Assembly (NCBI GenBank): GCA_016342585.1
Contig: JAEINK010000020.1
Coordinates: 1 to 64,000, forward strand
Length of the DNA: 64,000 nucleotides
Direction of reading: 5' to 3'
Source of the DNA: Spirochaetales bacterium
Lineage (GTDB): Bacteria; Spirochaetota; Spirochaetia; UBA9216
The translations under genes were made by a program, and so were the position numbers. The notes under the pieces are model-generated. The model made no database searches, was not told the origin of the DNA, and was given only the letters and a program-made list of their open reading frames with translations. The stretch's first letter is position 1, and every line of letters begins with the position of its first letter. This document shows, piece after piece, positions 17,268 through 25,916 of this stretch.

Positions 17268-18674
17268 ATGCCAAAAATTGTAATAATCGGAGCAGGAAGC
17301 CTTGTATTTTCCAGCCGGCTTACAGCAGACATACTCAGTTATGGAAATTTAAGTGATAGTCATTTTGCCCTGGTTGATATAGATCAGGAACGATTGGATC
17401 TTGCTGAAAAAATAGTTAAAACACTCTTCGATAAGGGGTCCTATTCGAAAGCTACAGTCAGTAGCTATACTGATAGAAAAGAGGCCCTCAAGAATGCGGA
17501 TTATGTGATCATAAGCATCCTGGTGGGAGGATTTGAAGCGATTAAAAGCGAGATTGATCTCCCCGCAAAATATGGAATTGATCAATGTATAGGAGACACC
17601 CTTACCCCGGGTGGCGTAATGCGCTGTTTAAGAACGCTCCCAGTCCTCACCGAGATGACAGAGGATATACACATGATCTGCCCGGAAGCTACCGTCCTGA
17701 ACTATACAAATCCCATGGGGATGCTGTCGAAAGGAATACTGGATTCCTATCCGGATCTTAAATACATCGGCCTCTGCCATTCTGTTCAGCATACAGCCGA
17801 AGAGTGGGCTAAACGGCTGGACCTTCCACTGAAAGAGATAGATTACAAATGCGGTGGTATAAACCATGAGGCCTGGTTCACAAGTTTTCGACATGGTAAA
17901 ACAGACCTTCTTCCAAAAATGAGAAAACTTGCGCTAAAACCTGAAATCTGGCATGGGGATTCAGCGAGGATGGAGTACCTGAAACATTTCGGTTATCCCG
18001 TAACTGAATCTTCGGGACATGTTTCCGAATATAACCCCTGGTTCAGGAAAAACAGTGCCCTTGTAAAGAAATACTGCAATGATGAACATTCAGAATGGAA
18101 TGGTGGTCCCGGTTTTATAAAAACCCTTTATGAACGGCCGGACTGGAAAGAGCAGATGGAAAAAATGGCCAATTGGGAGAACCCTATCGACCTTAGAAGA
18201 AGTACAGAATATGGCTCCATCATTATCCATGCGATCGAGAGCGGTGTACCGGCTGTTGTCTACGGAAACGTTAAGAATAAGGGGTATATTGATAATTTAC
18301 CCTGGGATGCCCTGGTTGAAGTCCCCTGCCTGGTGGATGCAAACGGAATCCAGCCGGTAAGAATCGGGAAACTTCCCCACCATCTAGCCGCAATCAATTC
18401 AAACCAGCTGGCAGTTCAGGAACTTGCGGTTGAAGCCGTTCATACGGGAGATCCGGAACTTGTATTCCAGGCGATGGCCATGGATCCCCTGACGGGAATG
18501 AGTTGTACCCTGGATGAGATCCGCACCATGACCATCGAGCTTATGAAGGCTCATGAGAAGTGGATCCCCCAGTTTAAAGGCAGATTGCCAAAACCGGCTG
18601 AACTCATCTGTGAGATGATCCCGGAAGGACCTGTGGAAAAACACAATGATTCCGCCTATGAGGATAATGAATGA
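17268..18674 (+). CDS. melA: Alpha-galactosidase, glycoside hydrolase family 4
   Basis: Family 4 hydrolases use NAD+ and a divalent metal, usually Mn2+, to hydrolyse glycosides through a redox mechanism in the cytoplasm. The 468-residue protein starts with the Rossmann motif IVIIGAGSLVFS and carries NYTNPMG, GLCHSVQHTAEEWA, the metal-ligand block CGGINHEAWF and TESSGHVSEYNPWF. These follow E. coli MelA closely along the whole length as I remember it, so alpha-galactosidase is the best reading, although GH4 also includes alpha-glucosidases and galacturonidases. AAGGAG precedes the ATG by seven bases. An intrinsic terminator follows. No dedicated transporter is adjacent. Confidence 0.88.
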   Translation: MPKIVIIGAGSLVFSSRLTADILSYGNLSDSHFALVDIDQERLDLAEKIVKTLFDKGSYSKATVSSYTDRKEALKNADYVIISILVGGFEAIKSEIDLPAKYGIDQCIGDTLTPGGVMRCLRTLPVLTEMTEDIHMICPEATVLNYTNPMGMLSKGILDSYPDLKYIGLCHSVQHTAEEWAKRLDLPLKEIDYKCGGINHEAWFTSFRHGKTDLLPKMRKLALKPEIWHGDSARMEYLKHFGYPVTESSGHVSEYNPWFRKNSALVKKYCNDEHSEWNGGPGFIKTLYERPDWKEQMEKMANWENPIDLRRSTEYGSIIIHAIESGVPAVVYGNVKNKGYIDNLPWDALVEVPCLVDANGIQPVRIGKLPHHLAAINSNQLAVQELAVEAVHTGDPELVFQAMAMDPLTGMSCTLDEIRTMTIELMKAHEKWIPQFKGRLPKPAELICEMIPEGPVEKHNDSAYEDNE

Positions 18675-18750
18675 TTCTACCAGCAGGAAGCGGCGTATAA
18701 CCCCGGTCGAATTAGAGATTATAAGATTGAAAACGGAAAGCCAGCCCACC

Positions 18751-18782
18751 CCTCCCTGATATTCTGACAGGGAGGTTTTTCC
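18751..18782 (+). terminator. Intrinsic terminator of melA
   Basis: CCTCCCTG at 18751-18758 pairs perfectly with CAGGGAGG at 18768-18775, followed by five T. It lies about 77 bases after the melA stop and before the convergent ABC operon. Confidence 0.85.
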
Positions 18783-18806
18783 AAACAGGTAATCTTACTT
18801 AAAAGT

Positions 18807-19577
18807 TTAGAGCATTTTATTAAGAAATGTTTTTATTCGGGGATGATCCGGATTGGTAAATAGTTTCTCGGGGGAAGCCAACTCAAGGATCTTTCCCTCA
18901 TCCATAAAAATAACCTTGTCAGATACCTCCCTGGCAAAGGTCATCTCATGAGTTACAATGAGCATTGTGATATGTTCGGCAGCAAGGGCCTTAATAACAT
19001 TCAGAACTTCACCAATCAACTCCGGGTCGAGGGCGGAAGTGGGTTCATCGAAGAGCATGATATCCGGATCCATGGCAAGGGCACGGGCGATGGCCACTCT
19101 CTGCTTCTGTCCTCCGGAGAGGGTGCAGGGGAACTGATCCTTCTGGTCACTTAAACCAACTTTTTGGAGCAGTGCCTCGGCGTCCCTTCGGACTTGTTTT
19201 TTATCCCGCTTCAAAACAGCAAGGGGACCTTCCATTACATTCTCAATGGCGGTCCTGTGAGGAAAGAGGTTAAAATTCTGAAACACCATTCCCAACTTTC
19301 GACAACGTTCTCTTATCTTTGATTCGTGGATCGATTTCCCGTCTTCAGAATGAATCTCCAAACCTTCAATGGTTATGCTCCCGGATGTAGCCTCTTCCAG
19401 ATGAATCAAAGATCGAAGGAGAGTACTCTTTCCGGAACCGGAAGGACCAATAATGGAAATAATCTCCCCTTTGTTAACGGTCAGATCGATCCCCTTAAGG
19501 ACCTCATTCTTTCCAAAAGATTTATAGAGGTTTTTAACCCGGATCATCTCCTGATTTTCGCTGGTTCTATCATTCAT
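18807..19577 (-). CDS. Polar amino acid ABC transporter, ATPase
   Basis: The 256-residue ATPase of a GlnQ/HisP-type importer. It shows Walker [10 protein letters not shown], the signature [15 protein letters not shown] and Walker [15 protein letters not shown], followed by the switch histidine in [13 protein letters not shown] place the start at the ATG at 19577, which overlaps the last codons of the permease gene by eight bases with AAGG upstream; a longer frame to 19625 runs inside the permease gene. It is the last gene of the three-gene operon of binding protein, permease and ATPase. Confidence 0.93.
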   Translation of the reverse strand: MNDRTSENQEMIRVKNLYKSFGKNEVLKGIDLTVNKGEIISIIGPSGSGKSTLLRSLIHLEEATSGSITIEGLEIHSEDGKSIHESKIRERCRKLGMVFQNFNLFPHRTAIENVMEGPLAVLKRDKKQVRRDAEALLQKVGLSDQKDQFPCTLSGGQKQRVAIARALAMDPDIMLFDEPTSALDPELIGEVLNVIKALAAEHITMLIVTHEMTFAREVSDKVIFMDEGKILELASPEKLFTNPDHPRIKTFLNKML

Positions 19578-20217
19578 AAACAGAGTACCTTTTTTCAAGT
19601 TTTTTAAACAGGAGAACCACTCCATAATTCATGACCAGATAGATAACCGCTGCGATCAAAAAGGGGGAAATCGTAAAATCCCTGGCAACGATCTCTTTTG
19701 AATTGCGAAGGATATCGCCAATCCCTAGAACAACAATGAGAGCCGTATCTTTAACCAGGGTGATGGCCTCATTGGCTACGGGAGGTAAAACTCTCTTTAC
19801 AGTCTGAGGAAGGACAATCCGCATCATGGTCTGGGCGTAATTCATTCCCAGAACCCTGGATGCTTCATACTGCCCCTTGTCAATCGACTGGATTCCTCCA
19901 CGAAAAATCTCTGTAAAATAGGCACCATAATTCAAGACAAAAGTCAGGGCAGCGGCTGAAAACCGCTCGAACCTCAGACCGGGAATTAAAATAGGGAGTC
20001 CATAATATACAAAGAAAATTTGAAGAAGAAGGGGGGTTCCCCTTACAACCGAGGTGTAAACCTCCATGATAACCTTGATAACTTTAAACCGAGAGGTCTT
20101 TCCCATAGCCCCTAAAGCGCCAAGAGGGATGGAAAAAAGAAAAGTAATAAAAAAGAGTTTAAGAGTCACAGTACACCCTTGAAGGATGTACTGTGCTGAT
20201 TCAAGAAGATATGTCAT
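19570..20217 (-). CDS. Polar amino acid ABC transporter, permease
   Basis: A 215-residue HisM/GlnP-type inner-membrane permease with about five membrane helices. The conserved cytoplasmic coupling loop is seen as [21 protein letters not shown], and the N-terminus has the GCTVTLKLF start of this family. The ATG at 20217 overlaps the stop of the binding-protein gene as TAATG, so translation is coupled. The longer frame starting at 20250 lies inside the upstream gene and is rejected. Confidence 0.93.
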   Translation of the reverse strand: MTYLLESAQYILQGCTVTLKLFFITFLFSIPLGALGAMGKTSRFKVIKVIMEVYTSVVRGTPLLLQIFFVYYGLPILIPGLRFERFSAAALTFVLNYGAYFTEIFRGGIQSIDKGQYEASRVLGMNYAQTMMRIVLPQTVKRVLPPVANEAITLVKDTALIVVLGIGDILRNSKEIVARDFTISPFLIAAVIYLVMNYGVVLLFKKLEKRYSVYE

Positions 20218-21023
20218 TAACGAGGCAGAAGGATGTCTTCGGCAAACCACTTGATAGAAATTTCCTCAGCGGTTCCATCTTTAACCATCTCATCGAGGAT
20301 TCGATCCACTTCAGAGACAAAGGCAACCTCACCTTTTCGAAATCCAATACCATACTCTTCAGCGGCGAAATCTTCACTGGCAACAGTGTAGACACCCTCT
20401 TTCTTTGAAATATAGTAACGGCCAAGGATCTCATCAACAACAACAGCATCGATTCGTCCGACTTCAAGATCCATGAGAGCCTGAACATTATCCTGATACT
20501 TAACAAGTTCCTTGAGTGAAGCCACAGTTACTTCATCAGAATTTACAGCATCATCGGCACTGCTACCCAACTGGATCCCCACCGTCATCCCGGCAAGGTC
20601 AGCCCTGGTATCGATCCCTGAAGCGGCCTGAACAATAACAATCTGTCGGTTAGCGATATAGGGCTTGGAAAACTCAATTTTCTCAAGTCTTTCATCGGTT
20701 ATGGTTAACCCATTCCAGATAACATCAATATCCTTGCTGTTAAGATCAAGTATTTTGGCATCCCAATCGATGGGCTGCATTTTAAGTTCCACACCCATCC
20801 TTTTACATACTTCACGGGCAAGGTCGATATCAAATCCGGCTACATCGCCATTCTCATCCCTGAAACCCATGGGGGGAAAACTGTCATCAAGACCCAGAAC
20901 AAAAACCCCTTTGTCCAGGATATACTGTAGAGAAGCATCACCGGATACATCCTCTTTAGCACCACCGGCAAATACAAAACCGGTACATAGTACGATCGTT
21001 AATAAAATAAGAGTTCGTTTCAT
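20217..21023 (-). CDS. Polar amino acid ABC transporter, binding protein
   Basis: A 268-residue periplasmic solute-binding protein of family 3. The signal peptide is followed by FAGGAKED, with no lipobox cysteine. FVLGLDDSFPPMGFRDENG and GFDIDLAREVCKRMGVE are the usual N-lobe signatures of amino acid binding proteins, and the second lobe begins near the TRADLAGMTVGIQLGSSA block. It is the first gene of the operon. Its amino acid ligand cannot be read from the sequence. Confidence 0.92.
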   Translation of the reverse strand: MKRTLILLTIVLCTGFVFAGGAKEDVSGDASLQYILDKGVFVLGLDDSFPPMGFRDENGDVAGFDIDLAREVCKRMGVELKMQPIDWDAKILDLNSKDIDVIWNGLTITDERLEKIEFSKPYIANRQIVIVQAASGIDTRADLAGMTVGIQLGSSADDAVNSDEVTVASLKELVKYQDNVQALMDLEVGRIDAVVVDEILGRYYISKKEGVYTVASEDFAAEEYGIGFRKGEVAFVSEVDRILDEMVKDGTAEEISIKWFAEDILLPR

Positions 21024-21176
21024 CTTTTCTCCAGATTCATTTAATAAGATTTATGAAGTATATGTGAGCGGCTGGATTCTGTAAATAGAAACACTTTAAT
21101 AAACTCTTTATATTGTGTAATATCTCCTCAACAATTTATACATCAATTTTTCAAGTTCTCACACAAGGAGCCTTCA

Positions 21177-22523
21177 ATCAGTAAGACTAATAATACCTCA
21201 AGAAAAAATCATATTATATCAGGTAATTTTCCATTCTCCGTAAAGGCAAGTCCATTTTACTATGGATGGATTATCCTGGTTGCCGGTGCCATGGGAATCC
21301 TCTTCAGTATTCCAGGTCAGACCATGGGTGTTTCGGTCTATACGGACCACCTGATTTCAAACCTTCATCTTTCAAGGATTCAGATATCCACGGCATATAT
21401 GATCGGAACACTCCTCAGCTCACTGATAATAACGAAGGCAGGAATACTCTATGATAAATTCGGGGCCAGGGTAGTTGCGGCCGGAGCGGCAATATCCCTG
21501 GGCCTGTGCTTAATGATTCTATCCAACTCGGTACAAATAACCAGTGTGCTGAATAGATTAACACACCTTCCTTCAGAGGGTATCGCCTTCACCCTGATGG
21601 TGACAGGTTTTTTCGGAATAAGATTCTTCGGCCAGGGAGTTCTTACCCTGGTCTCCCGGGGGATGGTAATGAGGTGGTTTGAATCACATCGGGGATTCGC
21701 TGCAGCTATAATGGGAATTTTCACATCCTTCGGTTTCTCCATAGCACCGAGAATGTTACAGATGCTGATAGATCTATCAGGATGGGAAAAATCATGGCTC
21801 TTGATGGGGCTCTTCCTGATAATGTTTGTTCTTCCGTTTATATTAGTAATTTTCCGGGACAGTCCGGAAGATTGCGGTATGAAAATTGAAGAGGGTGTGC
21901 GTATTAAAACCGGAAGTAAAGCAGAACCGGATGAGAACAGGAAAAATTTTACATTGGAAGAGGCTAAAAAAGATCCACAACTATGGTTCTATCTTAGTGC
22001 ACTCTTTTACTGGGCCCTATATAACACCGCATTTACTTTTCATATAACCTCAATTTTCAATTCCTTTGGAAAGAGTACGAACGAAGCTGTCGCTATCTTC
22101 CTGCCGATCTCAATCATTGCTGTCGCGGCAAGATTCATTGGAAGCTGGCTTAGTGATATCGTAAAAATGAAGAATATATTCTACACCCTGGTTACGGGAA
22201 TGTTTCTTGCAGCACTTGCCATAAGCCTGCCGTATAACAATATTTCCATGGTCTTTCTAATCCTGGGAATGGGTGTTTCAGCCGGCTTGTTCGGGATTAT
22301 CTCATCGGTAACCTGGCCGAAGCTCTACGGAAGAGAACATCTGGGGGCTATATCGGGGCTGGGCATGAGTTTTATGGTTGCGGGAAGTGCAATTGGACCA
22401 TGGCTTTTCAGTGTAATGGAAGGCATCTGGGGTCATTACCGGTTTACAGGATATTTCGGGATGGGGATAACGTTATTAATTGGCATCGCCAGTCTTCGTG
22501 TAATTCTGAAATCGAACGCCTGA
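21177..22523 (+). CDS. MFS transporter with non-canonical ATC start
   Basis: A 12-helix major facilitator protein, about 448 residues, of the oxalate/formate-antiporter-like group; the substrate is unknown. The first ATG in frame (21291) would cut into the first membrane helix. In-frame coding continues upstream through SPFYYGWIILVAGAMG, which is the usual start of helix 1 in this group. No ATG, GTG or TTG is available upstream. A strong AAGGAG at 21165-21170 is spaced six bases from an in-frame ATC at 21177, which I take as the start. It may be a rare ATC start, or an ATG lost by mutation, making this a weakly expressed or decaying gene. The rest of the frame is intact. Confidence 0.75.
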   Translation: MSKTNNTSRKNHIISGNFPFSVKASPFYYGWIILVAGAMGILFSIPGQTMGVSVYTDHLISNLHLSRIQISTAYMIGTLLSSLIITKAGILYDKFGARVVAAGAAISLGLCLMILSNSVQITSVLNRLTHLPSEGIAFTLMVTGFFGIRFFGQGVLTLVSRGMVMRWFESHRGFAAAIMGIFTSFGFSIAPRMLQMLIDLSGWEKSWLLMGLFLIMFVLPFILVIFRDSPEDCGMKIEEGVRIKTGSKAEPDENRKNFTLEEAKKDPQLWFYLSALFYWALYNTAFTFHITSIFNSFGKSTNEAVAIFLPISIIAVAARFIGSWLSDIVKMKNIFYTLVTGMFLAALAISLPYNNISMVFLILGMGVSAGLFGIISSVTWPKLYGREHLGAISGLGMSFMVAGSAIGPWLFSVMEGIWGHYRFTGYFGMGITLLIGIASLRVILKSNA

Positions 22524-22596
22524 ATAATCCAAGGACCGTGAACAGGTGTGGTACTATGCGCCATTATTTGGGTATATTCCCACCAACAAGGGTGAT

Positions 22597-22627
22597 TTAA
22601 GGCTATTTTAGCAGTAAATAGCCTTAA
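22597..22627. promoter_or_regulatory. 12-bp palindrome next to the sigma-54 promoter
   Basis: TTAAGGCTATTT at 22597-22608 is exactly mirrored by AAATAGCCTTAA at 22616-22627, with a seven-base spacer. It ends nine bases before the -24 element. It is too close for a classical enhancer looping site, so it may be an operator or an unusually close activator site; without a T-run on the plus strand it is not a good terminator for the MFS gene. Confidence 0.55.
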
Positions 22628-22635
22628 AAACAACT

Positions 22636-22651
22636 TGGCACGATTATTGCA
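22636..22651 (+). promoter_or_regulatory. Sigma-54 (RpoN) promoter
   Basis: TGGCACGATTATTGCA matches the -24/-12 consensus TGGCACG-N4-TTGCA at every defined position. It lies about 40 bases upstream of the start of the small membrane protein gene, the expected distance for its transcript. Confidence 0.85.
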
Positions 22652-22689
22652 ATAGAATAGGTGATTGATTTTATTGTAAGGAGTTTGTA

Positions 22690-23019
22690 ATGGAAGCATT
22701 GTTATTAATTGCGCTGATTTTCTTTTTCGGCTTAGGAATTATTTTTAAGGTAATTGGATTTTTATTCAAGATACTCTTCTCCGGCCTTGGTCTTGTACTG
22801 GGGCTCGTTCTCTCCGCCGGGACGGCGCTTATCGCTGGTCTCGTTCTTGCAGGAGTTGTAGGGATCATAATCCCTAATGGCTTAATACTGCTGGCAATTG
22901 TTTTTCTATTCATCATGGGGATCGGGAGATATCGAAAAACAAACCGAAACAGCAGTTATAAAAGTCGGTGGGATCGTAATTATGACGGTGGTTATGGCGA
23001 GAGACAAAGCTGGCAATGA
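22690..23019 (+). CDS. Small membrane protein under sigma-54 control
   Basis: A 109-residue protein that I do not recognise. About residues 3-33 form one long hydrophobic stretch and 35-78 a glycine-rich, hydrophobic region that could form two more helices. The C-terminal 30 residues are hydrophilic, rich in Arg, Asn, Ser and Tyr, and likely cytoplasmic. AAGGAG lies about six bases before the ATG. It is monocistronic, and the near-perfect sigma-54 promoter suggests an envelope-stress or phage-shock-type role by analogy; no psp gene is recognisable nearby, so that role is inference. Confidence 0.72.
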   Translation: MEALLLIALIFFFGLGIIFKVIGFLFKILFSGLGLVLGLVLSAGTALIAGLVLAGVVGIIIPNGLILLAIVFLFIMGIGRYRKTNRNSSYKSRWDRNYDGGYGERQSWQ

Positions 23020-23049
23020 CCCAACAGGAACAAGGAACACCATCAGAGA

Positions 23050-24135
23050 TTACTCGGATGGTGTTTCAAAAGCCTCCAATGGGAAAAGCTGTATCCTGTC
23101 AACGGGGAATTTCGCAGTAGCTCTGTACTTAGATGCCGCCGATTCGAAAAGAACAGCCAGCGAATCTTCATAGAAAACAAGGGCTTCACTCATTGGCGGC
23201 AGGACCATCCTGCCAATCTTATTTAAATCATCCAGATACCATAATGGCACATCCAAAGCGGTGAAAAACGTTTCGAACCGATGAGGTTCTTCAGTTAACG
23301 GATTTTTAAAGACTAAAACTCTGCTGTAATTTTTCCTTCCGTAGGAAGCACTTAAAAATATCTTATTATGGAGTATGAGAGCCCCTTGAATATCATCGGG
23401 AATAGAGAGGATGAAATCCGGGGCCAGTTTTGAAGAGTCCATGTGCAACAGGTTGAGCATATCCGTTTCGCCTTTCAGTTTATATCCGGCAAGCCAGGCA
23501 CGATGACGATTCTTATCCCGGGCTTCATGATGGTGACGTTCCGATGAGGGATAACTGCCATCCTTCCTGGTAAACTCTCCAATCCATAAAACACCATCAG
23601 TAAAAGTGGCAAAGGAACCCTTGGTCTCCGTTTCTATCAGGTTGGAAAGAAAGATCGTTTCTCTATCCTCTGTTGATAGAAGCGCACTGAGTTTAATAAA
23701 ATAGATTCCAGTTTCCGAGGCAACCCACAAATGTTCCCTGCTTAAAGCAAGACCGCCAAGGTGCCCCCTATGAGGAGTTCTGTCCGCATTATATAAAGAC
23801 AGAACCTTATGCAAAGAACCAACCTCCATATTGAGAATCGAAAGGACACCGGCGGAGTCATCACTCATATAATTCGAAATAATCATCCACCCATGCTCTT
23901 CCCAATAGGCCATCCCCTGGGGAACAAGGGGGTTCAGCAGGCCGGGAATTACAGGGCCTTCAATCCTGGATTCCCGGAATGGCCCATACAAAACAGAATC
24001 GTCAAAGGAAGTATTAACGACGGATTGCTGGAGGATCTCCTCCGGAAAGGTCTCAGCATCCGCAGGGGGGACATCCCGGCTTACACAGGCCGTCAATAAA
24101 AAAGAGGATATAAATATAAAGATAATTTTTCTCAT
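23050..24135 (-). CDS. Hypothetical lipoprotein, beta-propeller-like
   Basis: A 361-residue protein with a lipoprotein signal peptide (SSFLLTACVS), so it is probably anchored in the membrane on the periplasmic side. The mature part has repeated beta-strand-type segments such as PQGMAYWEEHGWMIISNY, LGGLALSREHLWVAS and FATFTDGVLWIGEF, in the manner of a beta-propeller sensor or lactonase-like fold. I find no catalytic signature. Its ATG is four bases after the stop of the ABC permease gene, so it is the last gene of the sugar ABC operon and may be a surface partner of that system. Confidence 0.75.
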   Translation of the reverse strand: MRKIIFIFISSFLLTACVSRDVPPADAETFPEEILQQSVVNTSFDDSVLYGPFRESRIEGPVIPGLLNPLVPQGMAYWEEHGWMIISNYMSDDSAGVLSILNMEVGSLHKVLSLYNADRTPHRGHLGGLALSREHLWVASETGIYFIKLSALLSTEDRETIFLSNLIETETKGSFATFTDGVLWIGEFTRKDGSYPSSERHHHEARDKNRHRAWLAGYKLKGETDMLNLLHMDSSKLAPDFILSIPDDIQGALILHNKIFLSASYGRKNYSRVLVFKNPLTEEPHRFETFFTALDVPLWYLDDLNKIGRMVLPPMSEALVFYEDSLAVLFESAASKYRATAKFPVDRIQLFPLEAFETPSE

Positions 24136-24138
24136 ATT

Positions 24139-24963
24139 CTATTTTTCACTTTGCAGAGCAAACCCTTTCATGAAACTCTCCTGCATCACAATGAAAATCA
24201 AGAGGGGGGGAAGCATTGTTATGATAACACCAGCCATAATGACTCCCCAGTTATTTGAGGACTCGGTATTCATTAGCATCTTAATGCCGATCTGAACGAC
24301 ACGCATATCTTCCGAGTTGGTGGCCATTAAGGGCCATAAATACTGGTTCCAGATATAGATGAAGTTTATAACAACTAAGGCTCCAATGGTACTCCGGATC
24401 AAGGGCATAAGGATCCTGAAAAAATACTGCATGGGAGTACAACCATCCATCTTCGAAGCATCGATCAACTCGGAAGGAACCGTTTTAAACCTCTGAATTA
24501 AAATAAAAATACTTGTAGCACTTGCCCAGAATGGAACCATTAAGCCAGCGTAGGTATCGATCCACTGCATACTCCTTATAACATCGAAAAGGGCTACAAT
24601 TCGAACAGGTACAGGGAGAAGGAGGGTGACCAGAATAAGGCCGAACAAGAGATTCTTCCCCTTGAATTCAAAATGAGTAAAGGCGAAGGCCGCCAGTAAA
24701 CTCATGGAAACTTTACCGATGATAACACCAAAAGCAATCACCGTAGAGTTAAAGATCATCCTGCCAAGATTCACCGATTTCCAGGCCGTAACATAATTGG
24801 AGATTGCATTCGTTCCGGGAACGACGGCAGGAGGATAGGACATCACCTGAGCCTCTGTCTGGGTACTTATAATTAAGGCCATTATAACAGGAAGGCTTAT
24901 AATCAAGATGCATACTATTAATAGAGTATGTATACCAATGCTTTTCGTTTTTGATCGCTGCAT
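24139..24963 (-). CDS. Sugar-type ABC transporter permease (MalG/UgpE-like)
   Basis: A 274-residue inner-membrane permease with about six membrane helices. The conserved coupling loop appears as ELIDASKMDGCTPMQYFFRI about residue 170. Together with the permease upstream it should form the channel of a carbohydrate or glycerol-3-phosphate type importer. It follows that gene by 18 bases. There is no ATPase gene in this operon. Confidence 0.9.
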   Translation of the reverse strand: MQRSKTKSIGIHTLLIVCILIISLPVIMALIISTQTEAQVMSYPPAVVPGTNAISNYVTAWKSVNLGRMIFNSTVIAFGVIIGKVSMSLLAAFAFTHFEFKGKNLLFGLILVTLLLPVPVRIVALFDVIRSMQWIDTYAGLMVPFWASATSIFILIQRFKTVPSELIDASKMDGCTPMQYFFRILMPLIRSTIGALVVINFIYIWNQYLWPLMATNSEDMRVVQIGIKMLMNTESSNNWGVIMAGVIITMLPPLLIFIVMQESFMKGFALQSEK

Positions 24964-24981
24964 AAATCTCTCCCTTCTCTT

Positions 24982-25851
24982 TTATTGGTAGTGAACTTTT
25001 TTTCCGGCTGTCCGGAACTGAAGAACGGTAACGCCAACAACCAGACTGAATAATACCAGGCTCTCGGCGGCAGCATACCCAATTTTCGAATTAACGAAGA
25101 AATCCTTATACAGATGGTAGATAAGCACTTTGGTGGAATCGGCCGGTCCGCCTTCTGTTAATACATCTATCAAACCGAAACATGCAAAATAGGCATAAAT
25201 GGTATTCATAACAAAAAGGAAAAAGGTTGTGGGGGATAAAAAGGCAAAGGTAATGTAGAAAAACCTTTTTACAGGGCCGGCGCCATCGATGGATGCAGAT
25301 TCAAGGGCAGCCGAAGGGACATTCCGCAAGGCTGTTAAATAAAAGATGATGTTATATCCCAGATTTTTCCATACCGCTGCAATAATTACAACAAATATTG
25401 CCATTTTACTGGATGTAAGCCAGGAACGGTATCCTGTTAAAAAGCATACCAGACCATTGGCCGGGTTAAACAGGAAATTAAATAAGGCTCCGGCAATTGC
25501 AGGGGATAAGGCATAGGGCCATATCAGAAGAGTGCGGTAAAAACGGATGCCGGCAATTTTCTGATTCAACAGCAAGGCTATCAGCATACTGAATAGAAGT
25601 CCACTAGAAATTACGATAATAGCGAAAACCGCAGAGAGGATAAAGCTGTGAATATAATCGGCATTGGTAAATATTTTGATGAAATTATATAAGCCGGCAA
25701 ATTTCTCCGCACCGCTCCAGGGATGAACCTTATACAAACTCAATCTAAAGGTTTCAAAAGCCGGATAAAATAGAAAAACCACCAAAATAAAAAATGTCGG
25801 CACCAACAGAAAATAAGGAAGTAATTTGTTGTTAAAAGTTGACTGTTTCAT
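24982..25851 (-). CDS. Sugar-type ABC transporter permease (MalF/UgpA-like)
   Basis: A 289-residue permease with about six membrane helices. The coupling loop is seen as ALESASIDGAGPVKRFFYI, the variant typical of the UgpA/LacF group. I choose the ATG at 25851, which has GAGG five bases upstream; the longer frame to 25896 reads through an intergenic hairpin. It lies between the binding-protein gene and the second permease gene. Confidence 0.9.
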   Translation of the reverse strand: MKQSTFNNKLLPYFLLVPTFFILVVFLFYPAFETFRLSLYKVHPWSGAEKFAGLYNFIKIFTNADYIHSFILSAVFAIIVISSGLLFSMLIALLLNQKIAGIRFYRTLLIWPYALSPAIAGALFNFLFNPANGLVCFLTGYRSWLTSSKMAIFVVIIAAVWKNLGYNIIFYLTALRNVPSAALESASIDGAGPVKRFFYITFAFLSPTTFFLFVMNTIYAYFACFGLIDVLTEGGPADSTKVLIYHLYKDFFVNSKIGYAAAESLVLFSLVVGVTVLQFRTAGKKVHYQ

Positions 25852-25867
25852 TAGGTCCTCAAAAGTA

Positions 25868-25893
25868 GAAGCTGCCTGATGAAAGGCAGCTTC
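25868..25893 (-). terminator. Intercistronic hairpin after the binding-protein gene
   Basis: GAAGCTGCC pairs perfectly with GGCAGCTTC across an eight-base loop, between the binding-protein stop and the first permease start. Only TACTTTT follows on the minus strand, so it is more likely a partial terminator or a 3' stabiliser that raises binding-protein expression over that of the permeases. Confidence 0.6.
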
Positions 25894-25916
25894 CAAGAAT
25901 TTTACTAAAAATACAG

